From NCBI RefSeq assembly GCF_028532485.1, contig NZ_CP116942.1, positions 1 through 64,000 on the forward strand: a stretch of DNA of 64,000 bases, in the 5' to 3' direction. Each line of letters begins with the position of its first letter. The first letter of the stretch is position 1. The DNA comes from Iamia majanohamensis. Its GTDB lineage: Bacteria; Actinomycetota; Acidimicrobiia; Acidimicrobiales; Iamiaceae. Below the pieces are notes generated by a model that did no database searches, was not told where the DNA came from, and saw only the letters and a list, made by a program, of their open reading frames with translations. Position numbers and translations under genes: made by a program. Below are positions 10,878-19,857 of the stretch, piece by piece.

Positions 10878-11860
10878 TGCGGGTCGCCGTCTGCGGGCTG
10901 GGCGCCGTCGGCGCCCGCGCCGCCCGCCAGCTGGCCTCCACGTCCGACGTGGAGGAGGTCGTGCTCCGCGACCCGCGCGACGACCGCCTCCACGAGGTGG
11001 CCGCCTCCCTCGGCGACGTGGCCACGGCCGAGCCCCCGTCGGTCACCGGTCCGCCCGACGCCGACGTGGTGATCCTGGCCGGGCCCCCCGGCGAGCACGG
11101 GCGCGAGGCCGCCGCCCTGGTCGAGCGGGGCACCCCGGTGGTGTCCACCTCCGACGCGGTGACCGACGTCGAGGCCCTGCTCGACCTCGGTCCCCTGGCC
11201 GAGGCGCGCAGGGTCAACGTGGTGGTGGGGGCGGCGTTCGCCCCCGGCCTCACCTGCCTTCTCGCCCGCCACGCGGCCGACGCCTTCGACCACGTCGGCG
11301 AGGTCCACGTGGCCCGGCTCGGCACCGGGGGCCCCGCCTGCGCCCACCAGCACCACCGCGCCCTGCGGGGCACGGCCATCGACTGGCGCAAGGGGGGCTG
11401 GCAGCGACGGCGGGCCGGATCGGGCCGCGAGCTGTGCTGGTTCCCGGACCCGGTGGGCGCGGCCGACTGCTACCGGGCCGGGCTGCCCGACGCGGTGCTG
11501 CTCGTCAACGCCCTCGGGGACCTCGACCGGGTGACGGCCCGGATGGCCGCGACCCGGCGCGACCGCCTCACCTCCCGCTGGCCCATGCTGCGCCGACCGC
11601 ACCCCGAGGGCACGGTCGGCGCGGTGCGCAGCGAGGTCCGGGGCCAGCGCGCCGGTGCCTGGGAGACCCTCGTCTACGGGGCCTACGACCGTCCCGGCGT
11701 GGCCGCCGGCGCAGTCGCCGCGGTGGCGGCCACCGCCCTGGTGCGCGGCGAGCTGGGGATCGCCCCGGGCGCCTCCGGCCTGGCCGCCAGCGCCGCCGCC
11801 CGCGACCTGCTGGCCGAGCTGGCCCGGCGGGGGGTCAAGGCCGCGGCCTTCACCGGCTGA
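10877..11860 (+). CDS. saccharopine-dehydrogenase-like NAD(P)-binding protein
   Basis: A 327-residue protein with an N-terminal Rossmann fold: MRVAVCGLGAVGARAARQLA has the GxGxxG pattern, followed by an acidic residue at the end of strand 2 and ADVVILAGPPGEHG. The overall pattern resembles saccharopine dehydrogenase / homospermidine-synthase-like NADP-binding proteins, so a dehydrogenase or reductase acting on an amino-acid-like or lipid substrate is likely. The substrate cannot be read from sequence. Start ATG overlaps the stop of the 45-residue peptide gene (TGATG), suggesting coupled translation. A conserved-looking WETLVYGAYDRPG segment lies in the C-terminal half. Confidence 0.7.
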   Translation: MRVAVCGLGAVGARAARQLASTSDVEEVVLRDPRDDRLHEVAASLGDVATAEPPSVTGPPDADVVILAGPPGEHGREAAALVERGTPVVSTSDAVTDVEALLDLGPLAEARRVNVVVGAAFAPGLTCLLARHAADAFDHVGEVHVARLGTGGPACAHQHHRALRGTAIDWRKGGWQRRRAGSGRELCWFPDPVGAADCYRAGLPDAVLLVNALGDLDRVTARMAATRRDRLTSRWPMLRRPHPEGTVGAVRSEVRGQRAGAWETLVYGAYDRPGVAAGAVAAVAATALVRGELGIAPGASGLAASAAARDLLAELARRGVKAAAFTG

Positions 11861-11971
11861 CCCGACGGGCGCCCCGGACCGGTCGGGCATCCGCGGGGCG
11901 GACCGCGCCGCGACGTAGGTTCGCGGCACCGGGCACGGCGTGCTGGCGTCCGAGGATGGGCCGTCTGACCC

Positions 11972-12000
11972 TTGTGAGTGGTCTTGCAGCCACATAGGGT
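11972..12000 (+). promoter_or_regulatory. possible promoter of the sigma-factor gene
   Basis: TTGTGA at 11972-11977 and TAGGGT at 11995-12000 are 17 bases apart, a good spacing for a housekeeping promoter. The start codon is 128 bases downstream, leaving a long leader in which I recognise no known riboswitch. Confidence 0.45.
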
Positions 12001-12127
12001 GGCCTATGAGGGGTGGTCACCCCGGGCTCGTGGGCCATCCGGCCCATTTCCCTCGAACCGGCTCATCAGGGTGGGTCGAGGGACCGACGGGCTCAGCGGG
12101 ATGAGACACCAAGTCATGGGAGGGGCA

Positions 12128-12961
12128 ATGCCCGCCACGTCAGAAGCCGAGGTCCACCGCCTGATCGAGGAGAACCTGCCGCTCGTGCGGCACGTGGTCT
12201 TCCAGGTCGCGGTGCACTTCCCCCGCCACGTCGACCGCGACGAGCTCGCCACCGCCGGGGCCCTCGGCCTGGTCGAGGCCGCCCGCCGCTACGACGAGTC
12301 CCGGGGCGTGCCCTTCGACCGCTTCGCCGCCCAGCGCATCCGCGGGGCCATCCTCGACGCCGTGCGCGCCGCCGACTGGGCCCCCCGCTCGGTGCGGACC
12401 CTCGCCCGCAAGCTCGAGCAGGTCGAGCAGCGCCTGGCCACCAAGCTGGGCCGCGTGCCCACCGCCGGCGAGAAGGCCGACGCCCTCGGCATGGAGCCCG
12501 ACGAGCTCCGCCGCCTCCAGGACCGCATGTTCCGCTCCGTCGTCCTGGCCCTCGAGTACGAGGTCGCCGACGAGGAGGAGGAGCTCACCCTGGTCGACGT
12601 CCTCGCCGACGACCACACCAAGGAGCCCTCCGAGGAGCTGGAGTCCCGCGAGCTGCACGCCTACCTGCGCGACGCCGTCCACCTGCTCCCCGAGCGCCAC
12701 CGCTTGGTGATCGTGGGCTACTTCCTCGAGGGCCGGAAGTCCCAGGAGCTGGCCCAGCTCCTCGGTGTCACCGAGTCCCGCATCTCCCAGCTCCGCTCCG
12801 AGGCCCTCGCCATGCTGCGCGACGGCATCGAGGCCCAGTACGAGCCGGCCTCGTCCGAGGAGCCCACCGGCCGGGTCGGCCGCCGCAAGGCGGGCTACGC
12901 CGACGCCATCGCCGGCGCCAGCGAGTGGCCCGACCGCCTGACCGCAGTGGCGCTGCACTAG
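12128..12961 (+). CDS. RNA polymerase sigma factor, FliA/WhiG type
   Basis: A 277-residue sigma-70-family protein with regions 2, 3 and 4. Region 2 begins near residue 16 (NLPLVRHVVFQVAVHFP) and contains the core-binding and -10 recognition segment (FAAQRIRGAILDAVRAADWAPRSVR). Region 3 follows (ARKLEQVEQRLATKLGRVPT). Region 4 (LPERHRLVIVGYF through VTESRISQLRSEA) is the -35 helix-turn-helix. The ALxLxEAARRYDESRG pattern and the small size match the FliA/WhiG group, which controls flagellar genes in motile bacteria and sporulation in Streptomyces. GGGAGGGG precedes the ATG. A FlgN-like gene lies nearby on the other strand, favouring a flagellar ancestry. Confidence 0.85.
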   Translation: MPATSEAEVHRLIEENLPLVRHVVFQVAVHFPRHVDRDELATAGALGLVEAARRYDESRGVPFDRFAAQRIRGAILDAVRAADWAPRSVRTLARKLEQVEQRLATKLGRVPTAGEKADALGMEPDELRRLQDRMFRSVVLALEYEVADEEEELTLVDVLADDHTKEPSEELESRELHAYLRDAVHLLPERHRLVIVGYFLEGRKSQELAQLLGVTESRISQLRSEALAMLRDGIEAQYEPASSEEPTGRVGRRKAGYADAIAGASEWPDRLTAVALH

Positions 12962-13137
12962 AGGGTTTCGTCCTCGTTCGCTCGCTGCGCTCGCTCCACT
13001 CGGACGAGCTGAGGGCGCTCGCTGCGCTCGCACCGAGGGATCCCAGCGGCGGAGGGCTCGTCCCTCGCCCCCCGCCGCTTCGTGTGGGGGAGACCCCCAC
13101 ACCCCCCCAGAGGCTGCGCCGGCCCCTCATCGTCGGC
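12962..13137. repeat. dispersed repeat, copy 1, with 9-bp hairpin
   Basis: Begins directly after the sigma-factor stop codon. It carries two direct copies of GCTCGCTGCGCTCGC, the segment CGACGAGCTGAGG-like (about 13000-13015), GGCTCGTCCCTCGC, a perfect hairpin (GTGTGGGGG 13082-13090, loop AGA, CCCCCACAC 13094-13102) and GGCTGCGCCGG. The same succession occurs at 19858-20038. The hairpin may act as a terminator between the converging sigma-factor and FlgN-like genes. The remaining gap 13138-13373 shows no gene or other structure that I can support. Confidence 0.75.
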
Positions 13138-13373
13138 GGTTGTCCGCCCGGGTCGTGGGTGGCAGGTCGCTGCGGCCCCGTGGGCGGTCGTCGGGGCCCC
13201 CTGGTGGTGATCGACTGGTCATCACGACGGGTGCTGGAGTGGTCGCCGCGCACCTGGGCACGGTCGAGGGCCTGTGCTGCGACCCCTCGGCGCGGGCGGC
13301 CTCGCAGCATGCCTGACGCCAGGGGGCGAGACGTCGGGGCGGGTCCGGCCTCGGTGGTGGGCGGGGCGTCCCC

Positions 13374-13943
13374 TCAGCGGAGGAAGGCGAGGAGGGCGGG
13401 CATGCGGAGGCGGCTCGTGGAGGTCAGCACCTCGCCCAGCATCCGCTCGATGGCGAGCGGGTCGAGGTCGGCTGCGGCCGCAGGGGCGGCGTCGGCCAGG
13501 GCCTCGGGCGCAGCCAGCCCTCCGACCGCGGCCCCCACGGGCTGGGCCGCTTGGACCAGGCGCCCGGTGCGGGCCAGGGTGGCCAGGCCGTCGCGGCAGC
13601 TCTGGGCGATGCGGTGGCTGTGCATCTCGATCTCGGCCACCACCGCGCAGAGGCCGTCGTGGTGGTCGCGCAGCATCCCGGCCCACGGCGCCGGGGCCGC
13701 GGCGGCCACGTCCCGGAGCGAGGGCGTGGCGTCACCGGTGTCGAGGCGCACGGCCCCCACCGCGGCGGCCCGGACGAGGTCGGCCTCCCGGGCCCGGTGC
13801 CGGGCCAGCTGCACGTCGTGGACGGCCCAGTCGAGGTAGCGCACCTCCAGGGCGTCGAGCACAAGCTCGAGGCCGACGAAGCGGAACCGCAGCCGCTCGA
13901 GCAGATCACGTTCGCGCTGCAGCACCTCGACCAGGTCTTCCAC
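13374..13943 (-). CDS. FlgN-like flagellar export chaperone (putative)
   Basis: A 189-residue, largely alpha-helical protein. The N-terminal half (EVLQRERDLLERLRFRFVGL and VLDALEVRYLDW) is a coiled coil of the type found in FlgN, the cytoplasmic chaperone of hook-filament junction proteins. A second helical region (DGLCAVVAEIEMHSHRIAQS) and a Leu-rich end (ERMLGEVLTSTSRLRMPALL) complete the pattern. The assignment rests on size, helical pattern and the neighbouring FliA/WhiG-type sigma gene, not on a strict motif. No other flagellar genes are in the window. It could be another helical chaperone. Confidence 0.5.
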   Translation of the reverse strand: MEDLVEVLQRERDLLERLRFRFVGLELVLDALEVRYLDWAVHDVQLARHRAREADLVRAAAVGAVRLDTGDATPSLRDVAAAAPAPWAGMLRDHHDGLCAVVAEIEMHSHRIAQSCRDGLATLARTGRLVQAAQPVGAAVGGLAAPEALADAAPAAAADLDPLAIERMLGEVLTSTSRLRMPALLAFLR

Positions 13944-14036
13944 CCGATTGTCCTCCCCGGCTCGTCCGACGGCTGGACCCCTCCATCGGCTCGCGGCCGA
14001 CGGCCTTGAGCACTCTCGGTGGCCGGACGAGGCGGA

Positions 14037-15065
14037 TCAGGGGGTGACGACGTCGGGCCCGGTCGGGGGGTCCTCGGGGACGGGCGGGGCCAGCGCCCCG
14101 GAGCGCACCGCGACCACGGCGGCGCCCACCGCGGCGCCCAGGGCGACGGCGGTGGCGGCCCGGTCGGCCCCGGCCGGCAGCGTGGTGGGCAGCACCGCGC
14201 TCCAGAGCACGGGGAGGCGGAGGGCCGCCCACCCGCCGGCGGTGGCGGCACCGGCCAGGACCGCCACCGCCCGGAGCACGCGGCCCCGCTGCATCACCGC
14301 CAGCACCCCGGCGACCAGCGCCACCGCGGGCAGGACCACGACCAGCGGGGAGGTCGTCGCCCCGGGGGGGTCGGCGGCCCGCTGGGCCACACCCGCGGCC
14401 ACGCCGACGACGCCGGCCACCAGCACCGCCAGGCCCCCGGCGGTGACCGGGTCGACGACCCGGGCGCCCAGCACGACCAGGGCGGCGAGCACGGCCGCCC
14501 CGAGCAGCCACGGCAGGGGCGAGGGGCTCCCCAGCAGCCGGTAGTCGCCCGAGACCACCACGTCGGTGCCGTCGACGGCCATGGGGACCTCCCAGGCGAC
14601 GCCCTCGGCGGTGCGGGCCCCGGCCGGGGTGCCCTGGCCCATGTAGTGGATGCGGTGGTCGTGCCAGGCCCAGCGGCCGTCGGTGGCCACCGTCTGCCAC
14701 ACCGGCTCGGCGTCGGGGTCGAAGGAGCGGTCGAGGTCGGTCCCCTGCCGGCTCTGGTTGAGGAAGGTGGCGGCCGACGCCTGGTTCTCCTGCACCGTGC
14801 CGTCGTCCTGGACGCGGATGTAGGGCTCGCCCGAGTAGCCGGGGACCTCGAGGGTGTGGCCCTCGTCCACCTCGACCTGGAGGAAGCCGTCGCCGCCCAC
14901 CACCTCGACCTCGACGCCCGGGGCCGGCGGCTCGACGGACGTGACCTCGGAGCGGTAGTCGGTCGGCCCCGGCGGGTCGGCCGCAGCCGGGAGGGCGGGC
15001 CCCAGCACGACCAGTGCGCCGAGCAGGAGCGCGGGGAGCAGCGGACGGGGACAGCGCAGGGCCAC
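14037..15065 (-). CDS. secreted N-terminus, polytopic membrane protein of unknown function
   Basis: A 342-residue protein with a clear signal peptide (PRPLLPALLLGALVVLGPAL, cleavage likely after PAAA). An extracytoplasmic domain of about 150 residues contains DYRSEVTSVEPPAPGVEVEV and WAWHDHRIHYMG. Five hydrophobic helices fill the C-terminal half. The topology, an exported beta-rich domain tethered by a helical bundle, is common among uncharacterised actinobacterial proteins. Start is GTG. I do not recognise a family with a known function. The downstream sequence to 13944 is a 93-base gap; hisN-like lies 106 bases upstream on the same strand. Confidence 0.75.
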   Translation of the reverse strand: MALRCPRPLLPALLLGALVVLGPALPAAADPPGPTDYRSEVTSVEPPAPGVEVEVVGGDGFLQVEVDEGHTLEVPGYSGEPYIRVQDDGTVQENQASAATFLNQSRQGTDLDRSFDPDAEPVWQTVATDGRWAWHDHRIHYMGQGTPAGARTAEGVAWEVPMAVDGTDVVVSGDYRLLGSPSPLPWLLGAAVLAALVVLGARVVDPVTAGGLAVLVAGVVGVAAGVAQRAADPPGATTSPLVVVLPAVALVAGVLAVMQRGRVLRAVAVLAGAATAGGWAALRLPVLWSAVLPTTLPAGADRAATAVALGAAVGAAVVAVRSGALAPPVPEDPPTGPDVVTP

Positions 15066-15171
15066 CGGTCCATGCTGGCAGCAGCGCCCCCCGGGCGGGG
15101 GATCGGCGCCCGGGGTGCGTGCTCGGGCCGGCGGGGCGCGCCGACGACGGCGGCCCCGGGCGGCCGACCGA

Positions 15172-15972
15172 CTAGGCCCGGGCCGCCCGGGCGGCGCCGC
15201 CGAGGGTGGAGAGCAGGGCGTCGTGGAGGTGGCCGTTGGAGGCCAGCCCGCTGCCGGCGCCGGGGTCGCCCTCGTCGCCGTCGAGGGAGCTGAACCGGCC
15301 CCCCGCCTCGGCCAGCACCACCGGCATCGGGGCCAGGTCGTAGAGCTCGGCGCGGGGGTCGACCATGGCGTCGACCCGGCCGGTGGCGACCAGCACGTAG
15401 CCGTAGCCGTCGCCCCAGGTCCGGATGGAGGCGCCCGAGCCCTGCACGGCGAGGATCGCCTCGTCGGACCAGGGGCCCAGCCCGCTGGTGCTGACGTAGG
15501 CGGTGGCCAGGTCGGACCCCTCGCTCACCCGGGCGGGCTCGTCGTTGCACCAGCAGCCCCGGCCCCGCCCGGCCCACACCGTCTCGCCCAGGGCGGGGAT
15601 GTTGATCACCCCGACGGCGATGCCGTGGGCGTCCTCCACGGCCAAGAGGTTGCTGTAGAGCGGCACGCCGTGGGTGAAGGCCTTGGTGCCGTCGATGGGG
15701 TCGAGGATCCAGCGCCGCCCGCTGGTGCCGGGCGTCTCGGGCTCCTCCTCCCCCAGCACCCCGTCGTCGGGGTGGCGGGCCTCCAGCTCGCGGCGGATGA
15801 GGCGCTCGGCCTCGCGGTCGGCCTGGGTGACGGGCGTGCCGTCACCCTTGCTGTCGACGGTGAGGGAGGCATCCCGGAACCAGCGCAGCGTCGCCTCCCC
15901 GGCCATCCGGGTGAGGGCGACCGCCTCGGTCACCAGGTCGGGGTCGGCGGGCGGGGGCGCGGTGGCGGGCAT
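15172..15972 (-). CDS. hisN: inositol-monophosphatase family protein, probably histidinol-phosphatase (HisN)
   Basis: A 266-residue Mg-dependent phosphatase. It has the family motifs in order: GEEEPE, the metal-binding WILDPIDGTKAF, and the C-terminal DLAPMPVVLAEAGG. The DPIDGT motif binds the Mg ions that activate water for phosphate ester hydrolysis. The FTHGVPLYSNLLAV segment after DGTKAF is typical of the HisN type (histidinol-phosphate to histidinol) found in actinobacteria, but inositol-1-phosphate or other small phosphates are possible. No other his genes are near, so the pathway assignment is from family only. Confidence 0.85.
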   Translation of the reverse strand: MPATAPPPADPDLVTEAVALTRMAGEATLRWFRDASLTVDSKGDGTPVTQADREAERLIRRELEARHPDDGVLGEEEPETPGTSGRRWILDPIDGTKAFTHGVPLYSNLLAVEDAHGIAVGVINIPALGETVWAGRGRGCWCNDEPARVSEGSDLATAYVSTSGLGPWSDEAILAVQGSGASIRTWGDGYGYVLVATGRVDAMVDPRAELYDLAPMPVVLAEAGGRFSSLDGDEGDPGAGSGLASNGHLHDALLSTLGGAARAARA

Positions 15973-16033
15973 GGCGGCATCCTCGCGCGCGCCCCCTCGG
16001 CGACCCCAGGGCGGGGGACCGCCCCGCCGCCGA

Positions 16034-17569
16034 TCAGCTGGTGACGTAGATGACGAAGGCGTACTCGTCGCTCACCCGGATGAGGTTCACCATGTCCTCG
16101 ACCGAGTTCTGGCCGCTCGAGAGGCGCCCCACCCAGGTGAAGATCTCCTCGTCGTTCGGCATGCGCCGCAGCAGGCAGCCGTAGGCCACCACCACGTGCA
16201 TCATCCAGCGCTCCTTGGCCCGGTTCTCCGGCGAGTTGCTGAACTGCACCATGACCGTGCCGCGGGAGCGCCCGCCGTCGAGCTTCTGGGTCCAGAACTG
16301 CTTGCCCGAGGCGTCGGCCGAGCGGCCCAGGACGTTCTGGTAGATCCGGTCGACGAACTGCTCGTTGGAGAGCCGGCCGTAGCGGTTCACGAACTCGGGG
16401 GACCGAGCGAAGGCGTCGGCGATGGCCGTGATGGGATAGCCGCCCCGCCGCCGACCGATCCAGTATTCGAAGCCGTCGTAGTCCGGGCGGCGGAGGAAGA
16501 ACGCCTGGTAGAGGCGGGCGACTGCGTGGGTCTTGTCGTCGCACTCCTGGGACTCGGCGAAGTACGCCATCATCGACTGCGGCGAGCGCTTGCCCGAGTT
16601 GAGCAAGCCGCCCCAGTAGCTGAGGTTGGCTGCGGTGGCTGTGCGCCCCAGGAGATCGCTGTACTGACGGCGGATCAGGGGGTCGGCCGAGGACCAGGGC
16701 TTGAAGGTCTCGGGCGGCACCTGGGGCCCCTCGCGGGCGGCCTCGGCCCGGTCGAGGGAGTACGTGGCGTTGACCGCAGCCGCGTTGTACCAGCGGGCGT
16801 TGGGCATCCGGATCTCGAAGTGGCACTGCGGCACGCTCGCCTCGGCGTTTCCGCTGTCGCCCACGTAGGCAAGGTGCTGGCCCTTCTTCACCCGCACGCC
16901 CTCGGCGATGCCGGGCCCGAAGGCCTGTGAGTACCGGTTGGCGCCGTCGTCGGTGCCGGGCGTGTCGTTGTTGATGTGGAGGTAGCAGTAGTACCAGCCG
17001 TCGTCGCCCCTCAGGTAGAGCGAGTTGCCGCTGGACCGATGGCGCAGCTCGACGATGACGCCGTTCACGCACGCCAACAGCTTCTGCATCTTGGCTGCGA
17101 TGAGGTCCTGGCCCTCATGGCGCCGGCCGCCTCCTCGGGGGGCGAGGTAGGTGTCGCTCCATTGCACCCGGCCGAGCACCGGGAACATCATGGGGCGGAC
17201 GTGGACCTCGTTCGCCGGCCGGGGGGGCAGGAAGCCGTAGTCACGGCCCTCGGGGAGGTCCGGCGCGCCCTCCATCGAGTCGGGGCCCGGCGGGGGCAGG
17301 GGCGTGGTGGTGCTGGGCGGCGCCGTGGTCGTCGTGGTGGTGCTGCCCGGCGTCGTGGTGGTCGTGGAGCCGGGGGCGGTGGTCGTCGTGCTCGACGGCG
17401 AGGTGGTGTCCGAGCTGGCGGTCTCGGCGCCGGCCGGCACCCCGCGCAGCACCAGCGCACCGGCGCCGGCACCGGCGGCCAGGAGCATGCGTCGCCGGGT
17501 GAGGGCGGGTGTCGTCTCGTCGGGGCCCGGCTCGTCGTGGACGGGGCCGCAGCAGGGATCGATGTGCAT
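16034..17569 (-). CDS. Tat-exported LytM/M23-fold protein with DUF4214 repeats
   Basis: A 511-residue protein. A twin-arginine signal (TRRRMLLAAGAGAGALVL) is followed by a Thr/Ser/Pro-rich linker and then a LytM/M23 domain at about 125-270. The zinc-ligand motif HEGQD is at 151-155, and YLHINND supplies another His. The usual HxH motif reads QCH at 248-250: the second, zinc-binding His250 is kept but the first His, normally catalytic, is Gln248. The C-terminal half has about four DUF4214-like repeats (e.g. FVDRIYQNVLGRSADASGKQ). ATG at 17569 was chosen because the Tat motif follows within 30 residues; an open frame continues upstream to 17734. It may be a regulatory, non-hydrolytic LytM protein. 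Confidence 0.8.
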   Translation of the reverse strand: MHIDPCCGPVHDEPGPDETTPALTRRRMLLAAGAGAGALVLRGVPAGAETASSDTTSPSSTTTTAPGSTTTTTPGSTTTTTTAPPSTTTPLPPPGPDSMEGAPDLPEGRDYGFLPPRPANEVHVRPMMFPVLGRVQWSDTYLAPRGGGRRHEGQDLIAAKMQKLLACVNGVIVELRHRSSGNSLYLRGDDGWYYCYLHINNDTPGTDDGANRYSQAFGPGIAEGVRVKKGQHLAYVGDSGNAEASVPQCHFEIRMPNARWYNAAAVNATYSLDRAEAAREGPQVPPETFKPWSSADPLIRRQYSDLLGRTATAANLSYWGGLLNSGKRSPQSMMAYFAESQECDDKTHAVARLYQAFFLRRPDYDGFEYWIGRRRGGYPITAIADAFARSPEFVNRYGRLSNEQFVDRIYQNVLGRSADASGKQFWTQKLDGGRSRGTVMVQFSNSPENRAKERWMMHVVVAYGCLLRRMPNDEEIFTWVGRLSSGQNSVEDMVNLIRVSDEYAFVIYVTS

Positions 17570-17793
17570 CGTCGCGTGCCTTGTGGTCTCGAGGGGAAGA
17601 GGGACGTCGGCCGGGCCCGCGCCCTCGACCCCGCTGCGCTGAGGGGTGGTGCGACGAGGGCGAGCCGGCTGTGTTGCGGTCATGTTACGACCCATCGGGT
17701 GGGCTTGGGAAGTCCGAAAGGGCCGGAGGACCATGCCCGCAACCGGCTCTCACCCGTTCTCGATCGGCCGGTCTCCAGTAGGGTTGAGGATCC

Positions 17794-18255
17794 ATGACGA
17801 CGGCGCCCCCGACCTCGGCCTCCGCCCCGGAGCTGGACCTCGAGGTCGAGCGGCGCCTCGACGGCGAGGGCCAGCGCTACACCCCCAACCGGCGGGCCGT
17901 CATCCGCATCCTCGCCGAGGCCGAGCGGCCCCTCACCACCGCCGAGGTCGTCGACCGGGGCGACGGCCTGCCCCAGAGCTCGGTGTACCGCAACCTCGGG
18001 GTGCTGGAGGCGGCCGGCGCCGTCCGGCGCATCGCCGGCGGCGACGAGTTCACCCGCTTCGAGCTGGCCGAGGACCTCGCCGGGCACCACCACCACCTCA
18101 TCTGCACCGACTGCGGCTCGGTCGCCGACTTCACCGTGCCCCCCACCGTCGAGCGGGGCCTGGAGGCGGCCCTCCACGAGGTGGCGGCCGCCGCCGGCTT
18201 CACCGCCGACGACCACCGCCTCGACCTCGTCGGTCGCTGCGCGAGCTGCTCGTAG
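17794..18255 (+). CDS. Fur-family metal-dependent transcriptional regulator
   Basis: A 153-residue Fur/Zur-type repressor. The winged helix spans about residues 25-85 (RYTPNRRAVIRILAEAERPL, then QSSVYRNLGVLEAAG). The metal site region GHHHHLICTDCG and a second CASC at the C-terminus form the structural zinc site. Which metal is sensed cannot be decided from sequence; the HHHH stretch and two CxxC pairs fit both Fur and Zur. The stop codon abuts the start of prfC (TAGATG), so the two genes are probably co-transcribed. A TAGGGT at 17779-17784 lies only 9 bases before the start codon and may be a -10 element giving a near-leaderless mRNA. Confidence 0.9.
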   Translation: MTTAPPTSASAPELDLEVERRLDGEGQRYTPNRRAVIRILAEAERPLTTAEVVDRGDGLPQSSVYRNLGVLEAAGAVRRIAGGDEFTRFELAEDLAGHHHHLICTDCGSVADFTVPPTVERGLEAALHEVAAAAGFTADDHRLDLVGRCASCS

Positions 18256-19857
18256 ATGTCCGCCCCCGAGGGCGGTGAGGCCACCACCGAGGCCGCCCGC
18301 CGCCGCACCTTCGCCATCATCAGCCACCCCGACGCGGGCAAGACCACCCTCACCGAGAAGTTCCTCCTCTACGGCGGGGCCCTCACCACGGGGGCCGGCG
18401 CGGTCAAGGCCCGCGAGGGCCGTCGGGCGGTGACCTCGGACTGGATGGAGATGGAGCGCCAGCGCGGCATCTCCATCACCAGCACCGTGCTGCAGTTCCC
18501 CTACCGCGACCACGTGGTGAACCTGCTCGACACCCCGGGCCACCGCGACTTCTCCGAGGACACCTACCGCGTGCTGGCCGCGGCCGATGCCGCGGTGATG
18601 GTGCTCGACGCGGCCAAGGGCATCGAGCCCCAGACCCTGAAGCTCTTCGAGGTGTGCCGGGAGCGGGGCCTGCCCCTGCTCACCTTCATCAACAAGTGGG
18701 ACCGGCCCGGGCGCGACCCCCTCGAGGTCATCGACGAGGTCGAGCAGCGGATCGGCGTGGTGCCCACCCCGCTCACCTGGCCCGTGGGCCTGGCCGGTGA
18801 CTTCCGAGGGGTGGTCGACCGCCGCACCGGCGACTACGTCCGCTTCACCCGCGTGGCCCGGGGCGCCACCGAGGCCCCCGAGGAGGTCCTCGACGCGGCC
18901 GGCGCGGCCGACGCCGAGGGCGAGGCCTGGACCCGGGCGGCCGACGAGCTGTCGCTGCTCGACGAGGTGGGCGCCAGCCACGACGACGAGCTGTTCCGGG
19001 CGGGGGAGACGTCACCCACCTTCTTCGGCTCGGCCCTCACCAACTTCGGCGTGCGCCTGCTGCTCGACGCGGTGGTCGACCTGGCCCCGTCGCCGACCCC
19101 CCGGCTCGACGAGGCGGGCAAGGAGCGTCCCCTCGATGCCCCCTTCTCCGGGCTGGTGTTCAAGGTCCAGTCGAACATGGACCGGGCCCACCGCGACCGC
19201 ATCGCCTACCTGCGGGTCTGCTCGGGCCGCTTCGAGCGGGGGATGGTCGTCACCCACGCCCGGACCCACAAGCCCTTCGCCACCAAGTACGCCCACTCAG
19301 TCTTCGGCCAGGAGCGCGAGACCGTCGAGGTGGCCTGGCCCGGCGACGTGGTGGGGTTGGTCAACGCCACCGAGGTGCGGGTGGGCGACACCCTGTACCT
19401 CGACGAGCACGTGGCCTACCCCGAGATCCCCAGCTTCGCGCCCGAGCAGTTCTCGGTGGTGCGGGTGCGCGACACCGGCAAGGCCAAGCAGTTCCGCAAG
19501 GGGGTCACCCAGCTCGACGAGGAGGGCGTGGTCCAGGTGCTGCGCGACCTCGACATGGGCGACCAGGCGCCGGTGCTCGCCGCCGTCGGCCCCATGCAGT
19601 TCGAGGTCGCGGTGCACCGCCTGGAGACCGAGTTCGGCGCCCCGGTGGAGCTGAGCCCCACCTCCTACACCGTTGCCCGGGTCACCGACGAGGCCAGCAC
19701 CACCCCGCTGCGCGGCATGCGCGGCGTCACCGTGCTGGAGCGGGCCGACGGCACCCGACTGGCCCTGTTCGAGAGCCGCTTCTGGCTCGACCGCGTCCTC
19801 GCCGACCAGCCCGACCTCACCCTCGACCCCCTCGTGGGGAACGCGATGGTCGGGTAG
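18256..19857 (+). CDS. prfC: peptide chain release factor 3
   Basis: Translational GTPase that recycles RF1/RF2 from the ribosome. The product is 533 residues, the usual RF3 length. G1 DAGKTTLTEKF, the RF3-specific SDWMEMERQRGISITS switch, G3 DTPGHRDFSEDTYR and G4 NKWDRPGRD are all intact. Domains II and III follow (MDRAHRDRIAYLRVCSGRF, MQFEVAVHRLETEFGAP). ATG directly follows the stop of the Fur-family gene with no gap. It is the last gene before the repeat and IS region. Confidence 0.95.
   Translation: MSAPEGGEATTEAARRRTFAIISHPDAGKTTLTEKFLLYGGALTTGAGAVKAREGRRAVTSDWMEMERQRGISITSTVLQFPYRDHVVNLLDTPGHRDFSEDTYRVLAAADAAVMVLDAAKGIEPQTLKLFEVCRERGLPLLTFINKWDRPGRDPLEVIDEVEQRIGVVPTPLTWPVGLAGDFRGVVDRRTGDYVRFTRVARGATEAPEEVLDAAGAADAEGEAWTRAADELSLLDEVGASHDDELFRAGETSPTFFGSALTNFGVRLLLDAVVDLAPSPTPRLDEAGKERPLDAPFSGLVFKVQSNMDRAHRDRIAYLRVCSGRFERGMVVTHARTHKPFATKYAHSVFGQERETVEVAWPGDVVGLVNATEVRVGDTLYLDEHVAYPEIPSFAPEQFSVVRVRDTGKAKQFRKGVTQLDEEGVVQVLRDLDMGDQAPVLAAVGPMQFEVAVHRLETEFGAPVELSPTSYTVARVTDEASTTPLRGMRGVTVLERADGTRLALFESRFWLDRVLADQPDLTLDPLVGNAMVG

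Noticed and set aside
11861-12127. Possible riboswitch in the long leader of the sigma-factor gene
   Set aside because: I could not fit c-di-GMP, cobalamin or other known consensus motifs to the sequence.
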